Source: Halodesulfovibrio sp. (GTDB taxonomy: Bacteria; Desulfobacterota; Desulfovibrionia; Desulfovibrionales; Desulfovibrionaceae). Taken from it: 40,647 nucleotides of DNA. A program made the translations under genes and the position numbers. Positions 7,465-15,322 of this stretch are shown here, piece after piece. The notes beneath the pieces are model-generated. The model did no database searches. It saw nothing but the letters and a program-made list of their open reading frames with translations, and was not told the DNA's origin. Location: contig QKEJ01000199.1 in NCBI GenBank assembly GCA_003252375.1, positions 1-40,647 on the forward strand, written 5' to 3'. Position 1 is the first letter of the stretch; the number at the start of each line of letters is the position of its first letter.

Positions 7465-8753
7465 TACTCGCTCCCCCGCAAGGCCCGGATGGGATCCAGG
7501 CCGGCGGCGTGGCGGGCCGGACGTAGCCCGAAGATCAACCCCACGGCAGTGGCCGAGGCCAGCGCGTATCCGAAGATGCGCCACGACAGGCGGATATCGA
7601 TGAGTCCGAGTCTGGTCAGCAGCTGTCCCATGGCCAGACCGAGAAACATGCCGACGATCGCGCCGATCAGGGTAAGGGCCACGGATTCGATGAGAAACTG
7701 GATGAGGATGGCGCTGCCCTTTGCCCCCATGGCCCGGCGCAGCCCGATTTCGCGGGTGCGTTCGGACACGGAAAGATAGAACAGGTTGGCGAGGACGAAT
7801 CCGCCAACCAGAATGGCGGCCGCCGCCGTAATACCCAGAAAGATGGTCAGGCCTCCCTTGATCATGGACAGGAATTTCTGCACCTCGGCGGCGGAGAGGA
7901 TGGTGAAGTCGTTGGCTTCGCCCTCCCGGATGTTGTGCAGGTGCCTGAGCAGGCTTTCCAGATTGCCCATGTTCTCATCCATGTGCTCGGCATCATGGAA
8001 CTTGATGCGCAGGGCCCGGAAGTACTTGCGATACGTGCCGAACCGTTGCTGCATGGTGGTTATGGGAATGACCACCCGGTCGTCCATGTTGCCGCCGCCT
8101 CCGGCCACGCCGCGTGCGCTGAGTCTGCCGACAACGGTGAAGGGAATCTTTTGCAGGTAAACCGTGCGCCCCACGGGGCTGTCGGAACCGAAAAGCTCGC
8201 GGGTGGGAGCATCGCCCAGCAGGATGACGCGGGCTCCCCGCTCCACCTCCTGCGGTGTGATATCCCGGCCTTCCGTGAGCGGCCAGTTCCATGAGGCGCC
8301 ATAGTTGTCGGTGCTGCCGATGGTTGACCCCACCGCCCAGTTCCTGTTGCCCGAACGCAGGGTGTGTTCCCGCAGCGCCTGCATGGGAACCACCAGATAG
8401 GCGCCCGGCAGGGACTGCCTGATCCTGTCCGCGTCGGTCCATGTGAGGGTGTAGAAGCGTTGCCCCACGGCACGGTTGGTTATGTCACCGCCGAGGATGA
8501 GCAGTGCGTCCGGGCCGAAGGATTCGGTAATTTCGTCCGCGCGGCGGTTGGCGCCGTCCTGTGCGGCAATGATGACCGTGAGTGAGGCGATCCCGAGCGA
8601 GACCGCCGCAATGACAAAGATGGAGCGCAGCTTGTAGGCCCACAGCGCGCCGAGTGAGACGCCCCGGATCCGCCACAGCAGGCGCAGCCCTTGCCAGAGA
8701 CCGGAGGGCGTAACAGGGGGCGGCGTAGGAGACGGTGTGGCGGAACGTGGCAT
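7464..8753 (-). CDS. MacB/FtsX-type ABC transporter permease (first of pair)
   Basis: 429 residues with the same topology as its downstream partner: an N-terminal helix (about 42-64), a periplasmic domain (about 65-305) and three C-terminal helices, with SERTREIGLRRAMGAKG before the second C-terminal helix. Families of this type export peptides, lipoproteins or amphiphiles through mechanotransmission. Two different permeases in tandem suggest a heterodimer instead of the usual MacB homodimer. The gene lies 99 bases downstream of the symporter stop with a GC-rich hairpin between. Its ribosome binding site is weak (AAGGGA). Confidence 0.9.
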   Translation of the reverse strand: MPRSATPSPTPPPVTPSGLWQGLRLLWRIRGVSLGALWAYKLRSIFVIAAVSLGIASLTVIIAAQDGANRRADEITESFGPDALLILGGDITNRAVGQRFYTLTWTDADRIRQSLPGAYLVVPMQALREHTLRSGNRNWAVGSTIGSTDNYGASWNWPLTEGRDITPQEVERGARVILLGDAPTRELFGSDSPVGRTVYLQKIPFTVVGRLSARGVAGGGGNMDDRVVIPITTMQQRFGTYRKYFRALRIKFHDAEHMDENMGNLESLLRHLHNIREGEANDFTILSAAEVQKFLSMIKGGLTIFLGITAAAAILVGGFVLANLFYLSVSERTREIGLRRAMGAKGSAILIQFLIESVALTLIGAIVGMFLGLAMGQLLTRLGLIDIRLSWRIFGYALASATAVGLIFGLRPARHAAGLDPIRALRGSE

Positions 8754-8800
8754 GACCCAATCATATTCCCTTCTGCTTCGAGCGCAAGGGGGCAGAATGA

Positions 8801-8826
8801 CACAGGGCGCGTTGCCGCGCCCTGTG
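8801..8826 (-). terminator. GC-rich hairpin between symporter and permease genes
   Basis: CACAGGGCGCG (8801-8811), loop TTGC, CGCGCCCTGTG (8816-8826): a perfect 11-bp stem just after the symporter stop on the minus strand. The following bases on that strand (TCATTCTG) are only moderately T-rich, so it may terminate partially or only stabilise the mRNA. Confidence 0.55.
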
Positions 8827-8852
8827 GGAATACTCTCGGAAAACGGGAAGCC

Positions 8853-10460
8853 TCAGCAGTTCTGCCAGCAGGCCTCCACATGTTCGTCGGCAAGGCTGGT
8901 GGAAAGCACGCTCACGCCGTATGCCAGTGCAAAGGCGAAGGGCAGGGCCACCACGTTGGGGTCCACCCACTGCAGCAGGAACAGCCAGCTGCCCTTGGCC
9001 GCATCGGCAACCAGCGTGGTCTTGCCGAACAGGAACTGGCACAGGCCGATGGAGGCGGCTTCCTTCTGGTGGATGAACAGCAGCCAGAGCATGGAGAAGA
9101 CAAAGCCTCCTACCATGGACACCTTGGCCCCGGCCTTGGTCATGCCCTTCCAGTACAGGCCGAGCAGGTAGGCGGGCAGGAATGCCGCACCGCACAGGCC
9201 GAAGAAGAAGGCAGTGGCCCGGGCGATGACCGATCCGGGCAGGACCCAGGCCCAGATGAGGGAGGCGAGAATGGTGATGACCACGCCCATCTGGTTGACG
9301 GCCATGGAGTTGCCGGCCACGCGGGTGCGCGCCCGCATGGCCCGGGCGTAGATGTCGTGCCCAAGCGAGGTGCCGCCCACGTGGAACTGGCTGGAGAGCG
9401 TGGACATGGCTGCGGCGAACATGGCCAGCAGGAATACGGCCGAGAACCAGGAGGGCATCATTTTTTCAATGAACATGGGGATGATCTTGTCGATGTTGCC
9501 GGCAGCCATGGCAATGCTGATCTTGCCGAATTCCTTCATGAACACGGCGTTGGAAAGGGCTCCGACAACAAAGGCCACCCCGGTCATGAGCAGGATGAAT
9601 ATGCCGCCGTACAGGACGGCGCGGTTCAGTTCCCTGTCACTGGGGACGGTCATGTAGCGTACGGCCAGCTGGGGCTGTGCGAGCACGCCGATGCCCACAC
9701 CGTAAACGATGGTGGTGTAGATGGTCAGCCAGAGCGGAGAGTAGGGGACCGCTCCCTGCGTCCAGCCGAGCATGCCGCCTTTCTGCAGCTTCTCAGGCAT
9801 CAGGGAGGCCATGTCCGTGAGCGTCTGGTGCGCTTCGGTCACGCCGCCGAGCATGGAGTAGGTGTAGCAAACCAGAATGAGCATCATCACGGCCATGACC
9901 GTTCCCTGGAATGCGTCGGTATACATGACGGCCTTCATGCCGCCCGTAATCACGTACAGGGCGATGATGGCGGTGACGCCAAGAAGCACCCATGTGTAGG
10001 GCAGACCCAGGGATACCTCCACCATGCGGCAGATGCCGATAAGCACGGCAGCGGCGTAGACGGGGATGAACATGAAGATCACCCCGCCGGAAAAGCCCTG
10101 TATGAACTTGGACTGGTAGCGTTTGCCGAGCAGTTCGGGAAAGGTGTGGCAGTTCAGGGCAAGACCCATGCGTCGGGTGCGCTTGCCGAAGAAGATCATG
10201 GCGATGAAGATGCCGAAGAACAGGTTGAACACCGTGAGCCACAGCAGCGGAAAGCCGAAGAGCCCGGCTGCTCCGCCAAAACCGATGATGGCCGAGGTGG
10301 AGATGAAGGTGGCCCCGTAGGACATGGCCATTACAAAGGGATTGATGCGCCGCCCTGCGAGCATGTAGTCGCTGGCTCCCTTGGTTTCCTTCCATCCCTT
10401 GTAGCCGAGGTAGAAGACAATGGCGAAATAGACCAGTGTGGTCAGCAGTTTTGCAGTCAT
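8853..10460 (-). CDS. Sodium:solute symporter (SSS family)
   Basis: 535 residues with about 13 membrane segments, matching the LeuT-fold SSS family. Recognisable family segments are SDYMLAGRRINPFVMAMSYGA near the N-terminus, the ITGGMKAVMYTDAFQG segment in the middle and the AMSTLSSQFHVGGTSLGHDIY Na+-site region. It couples uptake of an organic solute to Na+ in the inner membrane. The start at 10460 has GGGGGGAAACA upstream, 10 bases after the stop of the accessory protein gene. The Phe-rich leader and attenuator at 10661-10830 suggest that the solute is phenylalanine or a related aromatic compound. That substrate is inference; the family alone does not give it. Confidence 0.93.
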   Translation of the reverse strand: MTAKLLTTLVYFAIVFYLGYKGWKETKGASDYMLAGRRINPFVMAMSYGATFISTSAIIGFGGAAGLFGFPLLWLTVFNLFFGIFIAMIFFGKRTRRMGLALNCHTFPELLGKRYQSKFIQGFSGGVIFMFIPVYAAAVLIGICRMVEVSLGLPYTWVLLGVTAIIALYVITGGMKAVMYTDAFQGTVMAVMMLILVCYTYSMLGGVTEAHQTLTDMASLMPEKLQKGGMLGWTQGAVPYSPLWLTIYTTIVYGVGIGVLAQPQLAVRYMTVPSDRELNRAVLYGGIFILLMTGVAFVVGALSNAVFMKEFGKISIAMAAGNIDKIIPMFIEKMMPSWFSAVFLLAMFAAAMSTLSSQFHVGGTSLGHDIYARAMRARTRVAGNSMAVNQMGVVITILASLIWAWVLPGSVIARATAFFFGLCGAAFLPAYLLGLYWKGMTKAGAKVSMVGGFVFSMLWLLFIHQKEAASIGLCQFLFGKTTLVADAAKGSWLFLLQWVDPNVVALPFAFALAYGVSVLSTSLADEHVEACWQNC

Positions 10461-10470
10461 TGTTTCCCCC

Positions 10471-10635
10471 CTACTGGTCGGTCTCGGAGCCGTCCGGTAA
10501 CACATCCTCAATGGAGATGGTGTCCGGCGTACCGGCGTCATTCCACTTGATCAAGCCATACGCCACACACAGTCCTGCCGAGAGTATGCACAGCCAGAAA
10601 GCCAGTGCCGTATCCCAACTGCCCAATCCAAGCAT
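10471..10635 (-). CDS. Symporter small accessory protein
   Basis: A 54-residue protein: one membrane helix (about residues 9-28, TALAFWLCILSAGLCVAYGL), then an acidic cytosolic tail (VLPDGSETDQ at the end). The start ATG at 10635 is preceded by GAGGAGG at good distance, and the stop lies 10 bases before the symporter start. Small one-helix partners of this kind are encoded directly upstream of many SSS symporters in sulfate and metal reducers. It probably stabilises or assembles the transporter. It was found by translating this stretch by hand. Confidence 0.85.
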   Translation of the reverse strand: MLGLGSWDTALAFWLCILSAGLCVAYGLIKWNDAGTPDTISIEDVLPDGSETDQ

Positions 10636-10660
10636 GGTTCCTCCTCATTGTTCATGCCTT

Positions 10661-10698
10661 GAAAAGAAGAAGGGCCGCAGGTGGTTGCCTGCGGCCCT
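10661..10698 (-). terminator. Attenuator terminator in the symporter leader
   Basis: Reading the minus strand: AGGGCCGCAGG (10698-10688), loop of 6, CCTGCGGCCCT (10681-10671), then TCTTCTTTTC (10670-10661). This is a perfect 11-bp intrinsic terminator located between a Phe-rich leader peptide and the first structural gene. The 5' arm plus one base (CCGCAGGC, 10694-10687) can instead pair exactly with GCCTGCGG at 10761-10754 inside the leader coding region, giving an 8-bp antiterminator. Confidence 0.82.
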
Positions 10699-10722
10699 TC
10701 GGGGTGTTGCTTGTGCTGTTGT

Positions 10723-10830
10723 TCAGCTGCGCCGTGAGGCGCACACCCGGGTACCGCAGGCAAAGACGCCGCTAAAGAAATAGAAGCTGCTAAAGAATAG
10801 CGCAAAAGCGCATGCGGTACGGGTATTCAT
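10723..10830 (-). CDS. Phe-rich leader peptide of an attenuator
   Basis: A 35-codon reading frame starting at ATG 10830 and ending at TGA 10723. Residues 8-23 read AFALFFSSFYFFSGVF: seven Phe codons and one Tyr within 15 codons. A weak AGAGGG precedes the start. It is followed, in order, by a segment able to form an antiterminator (10761-10754) and an intrinsic terminator (10698-10671 plus T-run). This is the architecture of pheL-type leaders: stalling at Phe codons when charged tRNA-Phe is scarce would leave the GCCTGCGG element free and let transcription continue into the symporter genes. A cryptic short secreted peptide is the alternative, because the segment is also hydrophobic. Confidence 0.7.
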   Translation of the reverse strand: MNTRTACAFALFFSSFYFFSGVFACGTRVCASRRS

Positions 10831-10836
10831 GGACAC

Positions 10837-10866
10837 CCTCTACAGGAGTGTTGTCATTATTGTCAA
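10837..10866 (-). promoter_or_regulatory. Predicted promoter of the leader-symporter transcript
   Basis: On the minus strand a perfect TTGACA (10866-10861) is followed after 18 bases by TAGAGG (10842-10837, 3/6). This would start transcription almost at the leader ATG. An overlapping alternative -10 (AATAAT, around 10863-10858) would give a longer 5' end including the AGAGGG ribosome site. Confidence 0.42.
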
Positions 10867-11063
10867 GTTCGACATGTGGGAAAACTGTGGTGGCGGTGTC
10901 AAAAACAGGAGTGCGCCAGGTCACCGGATTGTAACACGAGTGTTGCACAAGGAAGCATTCGCCCGGCGTCCTGTAACATGGCGTCGGCCATGCCGGAGGA
11001 ATGAGCGGTTTCATGACGACTCCGGCCCGAAGATGGCCGCATCGGCCCTGAAGAGGTGGAAAC

Positions 11064-11825
11064 ATGATGGCACCATTGATTGGGATAAGTTGCTCGTTGG
11101 ATCACGTGAACGGCACGGCCTATGCGCGTGTGTCCCGGGACTACGCTCAGGCGCTGGCCATGTGCGGCGGCACGGGCGTGGTTCTGCCGGTCATGCCGGA
11201 TGCAGCCATGGCCGCAGCCTACATGGACAGGCTGGATGGCTTGCTGCTGAGCGGTGGGCCGGAAGCCGTGCAGCCCCAGAACTACGGCGAGCGGGCCTAC
11301 AAGGGGGTTGCCCGCATCAGTCCCGAGCGGGACGTGTGGGAGTTTGCCCTTTTTGAGGCGGCTCTGGCGCAGGGCAAGCCGGTGCTCGGCATCTGCCGGG
11401 GGTGCCATATCATAAATGTGGCGCTGGGCGGCTCCCTGTATCAGGACATGCGGGCGCAGGTGGAGCAGGCAAGCGAGCACAATCCCTCGGAGACCTCGCG
11501 CGCCAGCCTGTTCCATGCGGTCCGCTTCGAGGAGGGCAGCATGCTGCATGCCATCTTCGAGACCAGCAGCCTCATGGTGAACAGCCTGCATAACCAGGGC
11601 ATCAAGGATGTGGCCGCACCGCTCAGAGCCAGCGCCCGGGCCGAGGACGGCATTATCGAGGGTATTGAATCCGTGCAGCTTCCCTATGTTGTCGGCGTGC
11701 AGTGGCATCCGGAGGCATTGGTGGGGCGGCATCCGCATTTTTCCAAGCTGTTCCGATCGCTGGTGCAGGCCGTTACCAGCGGGAAGGAGAACGGAAGCAG
11801 CAGAACGGGGACGGACGGTATCTGA
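11064..11825 (+). CDS. Class I glutamine amidotransferase-like hydrolase (peptidase C26, PuuD-like)
   Basis: 253 residues, GATase1 fold of the gamma-glutamyl hydrolase/PuuD family. The catalytic triad is visible: Cys111 in GICRGCH, His215 and Glu217 in WHPE. The DGLLLSGGPEAVQPQNYGE segment is typical of peptidase C26. Enzymes of this family cleave gamma-glutamyl bonds, for example gamma-glutamyl-GABA in putrescine breakdown. No other putrescine gene is nearby, so the substrate is open. GAGGTGG precedes the start. It diverges from the leader-symporter transcript, sharing a 233-base region, which may hint at a common nutrient-scavenging role. Confidence 0.88.
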   Translation: MMAPLIGISCSLDHVNGTAYARVSRDYAQALAMCGGTGVVLPVMPDAAMAAAYMDRLDGLLLSGGPEAVQPQNYGERAYKGVARISPERDVWEFALFEAALAQGKPVLGICRGCHIINVALGGSLYQDMRAQVEQASEHNPSETSRASLFHAVRFEEGSMLHAIFETSSLMVNSLHNQGIKDVAAPLRASARAEDGIIEGIESVQLPYVVGVQWHPEALVGRHPHFSKLFRSLVQAVTSGKENGSSRTGTDGI

Positions 11826-11886
11826 CCCCTGTGACCGGTGGTTTGCGCTCGCCGGATACAAAGAGCAGCGAGCATACGGAAATAAC

Positions 11887-11916
11887 GAGAAAGGCCGGAG
11901 CTATCCGGCCTTTCTC
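11887..11916 (+). terminator. Terminator after the GATase1 gene
   Basis: A perfect 12-bp stem, GAGAAAGGCCGG (11887-11898) with CCGGCCTTTCTC (11905-11916), loop of 6. The T-run lies within the right arm. It can act in both directions, since the minus strand reads similarly. Confidence 0.75.
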
Positions 11917-11960
11917 TGTGAAGGGAGGTATTCCTTGCTCTGTTCCTGGCCATGGCGTTT

Positions 11961-12012
11961 ATGGCGTGGGAAAAGTGCGATCAGGCGCTTTCGGGGGCCC
12001 CTCCCACGCCAT
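11961..12012. repeat. Long inverted repeat with structured loop
   Basis: ATGGCGTGGGA (11961-11971) and TCCCACGCCAT (12002-12012) form a perfect 11-bp stem enclosing 30 bases. Those contain a smaller AAAGTGCG/CGCTTT pairing and GGGGGCCCC. It lies between convergent genes, 73 bases beyond the stop of the ABC ATPase. There is no T-run on either side, so it is not a standard terminator. The stretch 12013-12085 is AT-rich and holds no gene. Confidence 0.6.
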
Positions 12013-12085
12013 ATTGATAGGCACGATTTGTTTCTTGTAAAGTATTTGTTTTATCGATTCGAGAGGGCGTTGGGCGTATGGAAGA

Positions 12086-12835
12086 TCAGGCCTGGGGAGG
12101 GGGGGTGTCTCCGGCCACCCGGCCGTCGGCGAACTCGATGCGTCGGCGGGTGCGTTCGGCCGTGTGCGGGTCGTGGGTGACGATGACCACGGTCTTGCCC
12201 GTGTCGTTGATGGCGGCGAAAAGATCGAGGATATCCCGGCTGGTGGTGCTGTCCAGCTGTCCTGTGGGCTCGTCGGCAAGGAGCAGCGGCGGATCGCTGA
12301 GCAGGGCTCTGGCAAGGGCCACGCGTTGCTGCTGACCGCCGGAAAGGCTTGAGGGCTTGAAGTGCATGCGGTCTGCCAGACCGACGCGCTCCAGCAGCAT
12401 CTGGGCCCTGTCGCGCAGTTCCCGCGTGGGGGCCGGATTGTAGAGGCCGGGCAGGAGCACGTTGTCCAGGGCCGTGGCGTAGGGGATAAGATAAAAGCTT
12501 TGAAAGACGATGCCCACCAGCGAATTGCGGGCGGTGCTGCGGGTGTCGTCGTCCATGCGTGCCGTGTCCACGCCGTTCAGGAAATAGTGTCCCGCGCTGG
12601 GGGTGTCCAGCAGGGCCAGCAGGTGCAGCAGGGTGGATTTCCCGGAGCCGGACGCGCCCTGTATGGCCACCATCTCTCCGTGCGCGATGTGCAGGTCGAG
12701 GGGCTTTACCGCTTCCACGGTCAGGTCCCCCTGCGTGAAGGTGCGGGTGAGGCCGCTGGTGCGGACAACCCAGCGGTCCGCATCATGGTCCTTCATGGCG
12801 GCGGGCTGCGTCGGAAGAGGGGATTCCGGGGGCAT
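12086..12835 (-). CDS. ABC transporter ATPase (MacB/LolD type)
   Basis: 249 residues. Walker A GASGSGKST (60-68), signature LSGGQ (164-168), Walker B LLLADEP (184-190) and the H-loop VTHD are intact. GQLDSTTSRDILDLF after Walker B is typical of the LolD/MacB subfamily. It energises FtsX-type permeases from the cytosolic face. Its start overlaps the adaptor stop in TGATG, with AGGAAG upstream. No permease is adjacent. The two FtsX-type permeases at 6214-8753, which lack an ATPase, are the likely partners (inference). Confidence 0.93.
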   Translation of the reverse strand: MPPESPLPTQPAAMKDHDADRWVVRTSGLTRTFTQGDLTVEAVKPLDLHIAHGEMVAIQGASGSGKSTLLHLLALLDTPSAGHYFLNGVDTARMDDDTRSTARNSLVGIVFQSFYLIPYATALDNVLLPGLYNPAPTRELRDRAQMLLERVGLADRMHFKPSSLSGGQQQRVALARALLSDPPLLLADEPTGQLDSTTSRDILDLFAAINDTGKTVVIVTHDPHTAERTRRRIEFADGRVAGDTPPPQA

Positions 12836-14073
12836 CAGGGTTTCTTCCTGCTGCCGCCGGTGGGCAGGATGATCTTCACGGCCAGCTCATCGCCTTCGGC
12901 CAATCCCTCCAGCACCTCGCTGTTCGTCTGTCCCGCAAGCCCCAGCTTGGGGCTCACCCGCCGGACGGTCCCGTCCCCATTGGGCACGAAGACGAACTGC
13001 GCGCCGTCCACCCATTTGAGGGCCTCGTTGGGCAGGGCCAGCACGTCATCCTTCTGCTGGATGATCACCGTGCATTGGGTGGTCATTTCGGGTCGCAGGG
13101 CTGTTGCGGTTTCCGGCGCCAGCCGTACAAGCGCCTGATAGTAGACGATGTTGTCGCGGATTTCCGGTTCCGGATAGATCTGGTCCACGGTGCCGGGGAA
13201 CACCCTGTCCGGGTAGGCGTCCACGCGGAACTCCACGGGCAGGCCGGGATGTATCTGGCCCACGTCGGTTTCATCCACGTATATCCACATCTCGAGCCGG
13301 GTGGGGTCCAGAATGGTGATGAGGTTGGCCACTTCCAGTCCGGCCACCACGGTTTCGCCGGTCTGGGCGGCCACCTGGCTGACCACGCCGTCTATGGGGG
13401 CATAGATGGTGGTATAGGTGATGCGTACCTGTATGGAGCGCAGGGCGGCTTCTGCGGCGGCCACGGCTTCGCGGGCCTTGCGGCTTTCCAGATGATATTC
13501 GGTTTCCAGCCGTTTCAGGGTCGCCTCGCGGGCCTTCTGGGTATTGCGGGATACGGAGAATTTCTGCCGGGCGTCGTCCAGGCTGTCCTGCGAATCCAGC
13601 TTCTGCCGAACCAGCTCCTTCTTGCGCTTCAGGCTCAGCTGCAGATAGTCGCCCTCGGCCTGCGTGGCCTTGACCTGGGCTCTGGCTTCCTTGATTTGCA
13701 GGGGGTAGACCGTTTCCACTCTGGAAAGCTCGGCCTTGGACTTGCGCAGGGTGGCCTCGGCTTCGGCCAGACTTGCCTGCTGTTCCCGGTCGTCGATTTC
13801 CGCGATCAGGTCTCCCTGCTTCACCCTGTCACCCACGCGGACGTACATTTTCTTGATGAGGCCCGTGGCCCGGCTGCCGGTCTTGACGATGGCCCCCACC
13901 TCGGGCTTGATGATGCCGGTGGCCTCCAGCGTGGCCCGTACGGTGCCCCGGCCAAGGCGTGCTGTTTCGAGCACCTTGGTCTCTTTTCCGGCCTTGCCGG
14001 CCGTGAGGTACCAGGTGGCCCCGGCTGCCCCTGCGATGGCGACGAGAAGGAGTATGGTCAGGCTCTTGCGCAT
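12835..14073 (-). CDS. MacA-like periplasmic adaptor (membrane fusion) protein
   Basis: 412 residues. An N-terminal membrane anchor/signal (about 4-26, SLTILLLVAIAGAAGATWYLTAG split by no cleavage motif) is followed by a biotinyl-lipoyl half (GLIKKMYVRVGDRVKQGDLIAEID). A long alpha-helical hairpin follows (about 100-215), then the second lipoyl half (TIYAPIDGVVSQV), a beta barrel and a membrane-proximal domain. This is the MacA architecture that links an inner-membrane ABC exporter to an outer-membrane channel. It is transcribed ahead of the ATPase, with which it overlaps. No TolC homologue is in the window. Confidence 0.92.
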   Translation of the reverse strand: MRKSLTILLLVAIAGAAGATWYLTAGKAGKETKVLETARLGRGTVRATLEATGIIKPEVGAIVKTGSRATGLIKKMYVRVGDRVKQGDLIAEIDDREQQASLAEAEATLRKSKAELSRVETVYPLQIKEARAQVKATQAEGDYLQLSLKRKKELVRQKLDSQDSLDDARQKFSVSRNTQKAREATLKRLETEYHLESRKAREAVAAAEAALRSIQVRITYTTIYAPIDGVVSQVAAQTGETVVAGLEVANLITILDPTRLEMWIYVDETDVGQIHPGLPVEFRVDAYPDRVFPGTVDQIYPEPEIRDNIVYYQALVRLAPETATALRPEMTTQCTVIIQQKDDVLALPNEALKWVDGAQFVFVPNGDGTVRRVSPKLGLAGQTNSEVLEGLAEGDELAVKIILPTGGSRKKP

Positions 14074-14187
14074 GCGTGTGTCCGTAGTGTTTCGGGGTTT
14101 ACCCTCGGCATAGTATACACTCCCTTGCGGGGTGGCTAGCCCCGGACCGCTCTTTTCATGCGCATGCAGGGTGAGCCCGGCGGAAGG

Positions 14188-15084
14188 CTAGATGTCCAGC
14201 ACCTCGCATTCCATGCATTTCTCCCCGTCCGTGAACCGGATGCCGAAGTTGGCCCAGAAGGCCTCCATGAGGTCGAGGCCGTCGGTCAGGTCAACCGAAT
14301 CCTCCTGGAACTTCAGGCGCAGATACTCCAGGAAGGCCCGGGTGTTGTTGTTCAGCATGGGGGCTTCGGCGATCAGCGATTCCCTGTCCCGCAGCTCCTC
14401 GTAGTGGTCCATGGTGGCGTAGGCGAAGATGATGGAATAGGAGAGCTGGGCGATCTTGCCGCGCACCTGTTCCAGGAAATCCGCCACCTTGCCGTGCTCG
14501 CGGAATTCCATGATCTGGAACCTGATCCAGTCGTAGTACTCCGTCTTGTTGCGGATGATGCCAAGGCTGCCCATGAGGGAGCGTTCAAGATCCTCCTTGG
14601 CCAGCGGGGACAGCTCCTCATTGAGCACTTCCCGGATGATGGCGTCGCGGAAGGCGAACGATTTCCGGGCGGCCGTGTACTGATCATACAGCTGGTACAG
14701 GTTGACGAAGTAGTTGGCGTAGCGGTCCAGCTTGTGGCGCATGAGCACGGGGAAGTGGCCCCTGTTCACCAGCAGGGTGAACTCGTGCCAGTAGATGGCA
14801 TAGCGGACATGGTTGTCGTACGCGGCGGAGTACAGGGTGCGGTGGAAGAGCAGCACATAGCCTTCGGGAGTGAAGATGGCGCGCGATGTGGGCTCCATGC
14901 CGGGGGTGGAGGCGTAGGGGGCCCCCTGCATCGAGGAGACCGTTGCGTCGAAGTCTTCGGGCACCACGATTTCCTTGATGCGGAACGCCATGGTATAGTG
15001 GCGCGAGGCCTCGCCCAGCATGCCGAGTTCGTTGGTGATTTCCTGCTGCTGTTCCTGTGATCCTATCTCTACGCGTATCTGCAT
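14188..15084 (-). CDS. Uncharacterised 298-residue protein
   Basis: I do not recognise the family. The protein is soluble, with no signal or membrane segment. It is rich in Tyr, Glu and aromatic residues and is probably mostly helical after residue 80. An N-terminal region (about 1-70) resembles a beta/alpha domain with HYTMAFRIKEIVVPEDFDATV. Two His-containing segments (YWHEFTLLVNRGHFPVLMRH split across 98-118) are noticeable but do not match a metallopeptidase HExxH. Two Cys lie near the C-terminus (KCMECE). GGGAGAC precedes the start. It sits upstream of the adaptor-ATPase pair on the same strand and diverges from the small heat-shock genes. Confidence 0.75.
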   Translation of the reverse strand: MQIRVEIGSQEQQQEITNELGMLGEASRHYTMAFRIKEIVVPEDFDATVSSMQGAPYASTPGMEPTSRAIFTPEGYVLLFHRTLYSAAYDNHVRYAIYWHEFTLLVNRGHFPVLMRHKLDRYANYFVNLYQLYDQYTAARKSFAFRDAIIREVLNEELSPLAKEDLERSLMGSLGIIRNKTEYYDWIRFQIMEFREHGKVADFLEQVRGKIAQLSYSIIFAYATMDHYEELRDRESLIAEAPMLNNNTRAFLEYLRLKFQEDSVDLTDGLDLMEAFWANFGIRFTDGEKCMECEVLDI

Positions 15085-15272
15085 GTCGTCTCCCTGTGGC
15101 GAAGGGCCGTGGTCCGGCTCTCGTGATTGCGGGCAATGCCCCCGTGCCGGGTTGGGTATACCGAGAGATACACGCCTGCAAGTCCGAATTGCAGGTTTCG
15201 GTCAATTCCGCGGCCCTCCCGGTTGCTGGCCTGCGATGACCTTTGCAAGTTATCCACAGTATAACACGATGG

Positions 15273-15322
15273 TATAATGCGCTTAAATGGGTGTTGACAG
15301 TCTTTGCGTGTGCATTACTTGA
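15273..15322 (+). promoter_or_regulatory. Candidate promoters of the small heat-shock operon
   Basis: A perfect TATAAT (15273-15278) has TTATCC 17 bases upstream. A separate perfect TTGACA (15294-15299) is followed after 16 bases by TACTTG (15316-15321). Either could drive the genes from 15381. No good sigma32 heat-shock promoter or CIRCE element was seen. The remainder of 15085-15380 holds nothing else I can name. Confidence 0.4.

Noticed and set aside
8691..10550. A 619-codon open frame on the plus strand
   Set aside because: It is the shadow of the symporter gene; its His/Gly-rich translation has no family features.
11064..11825. Naming the GATase1 gene puuD
   Set aside because: The catalytic triad fits the family, but no putrescine-pathway neighbour supports the specific function.
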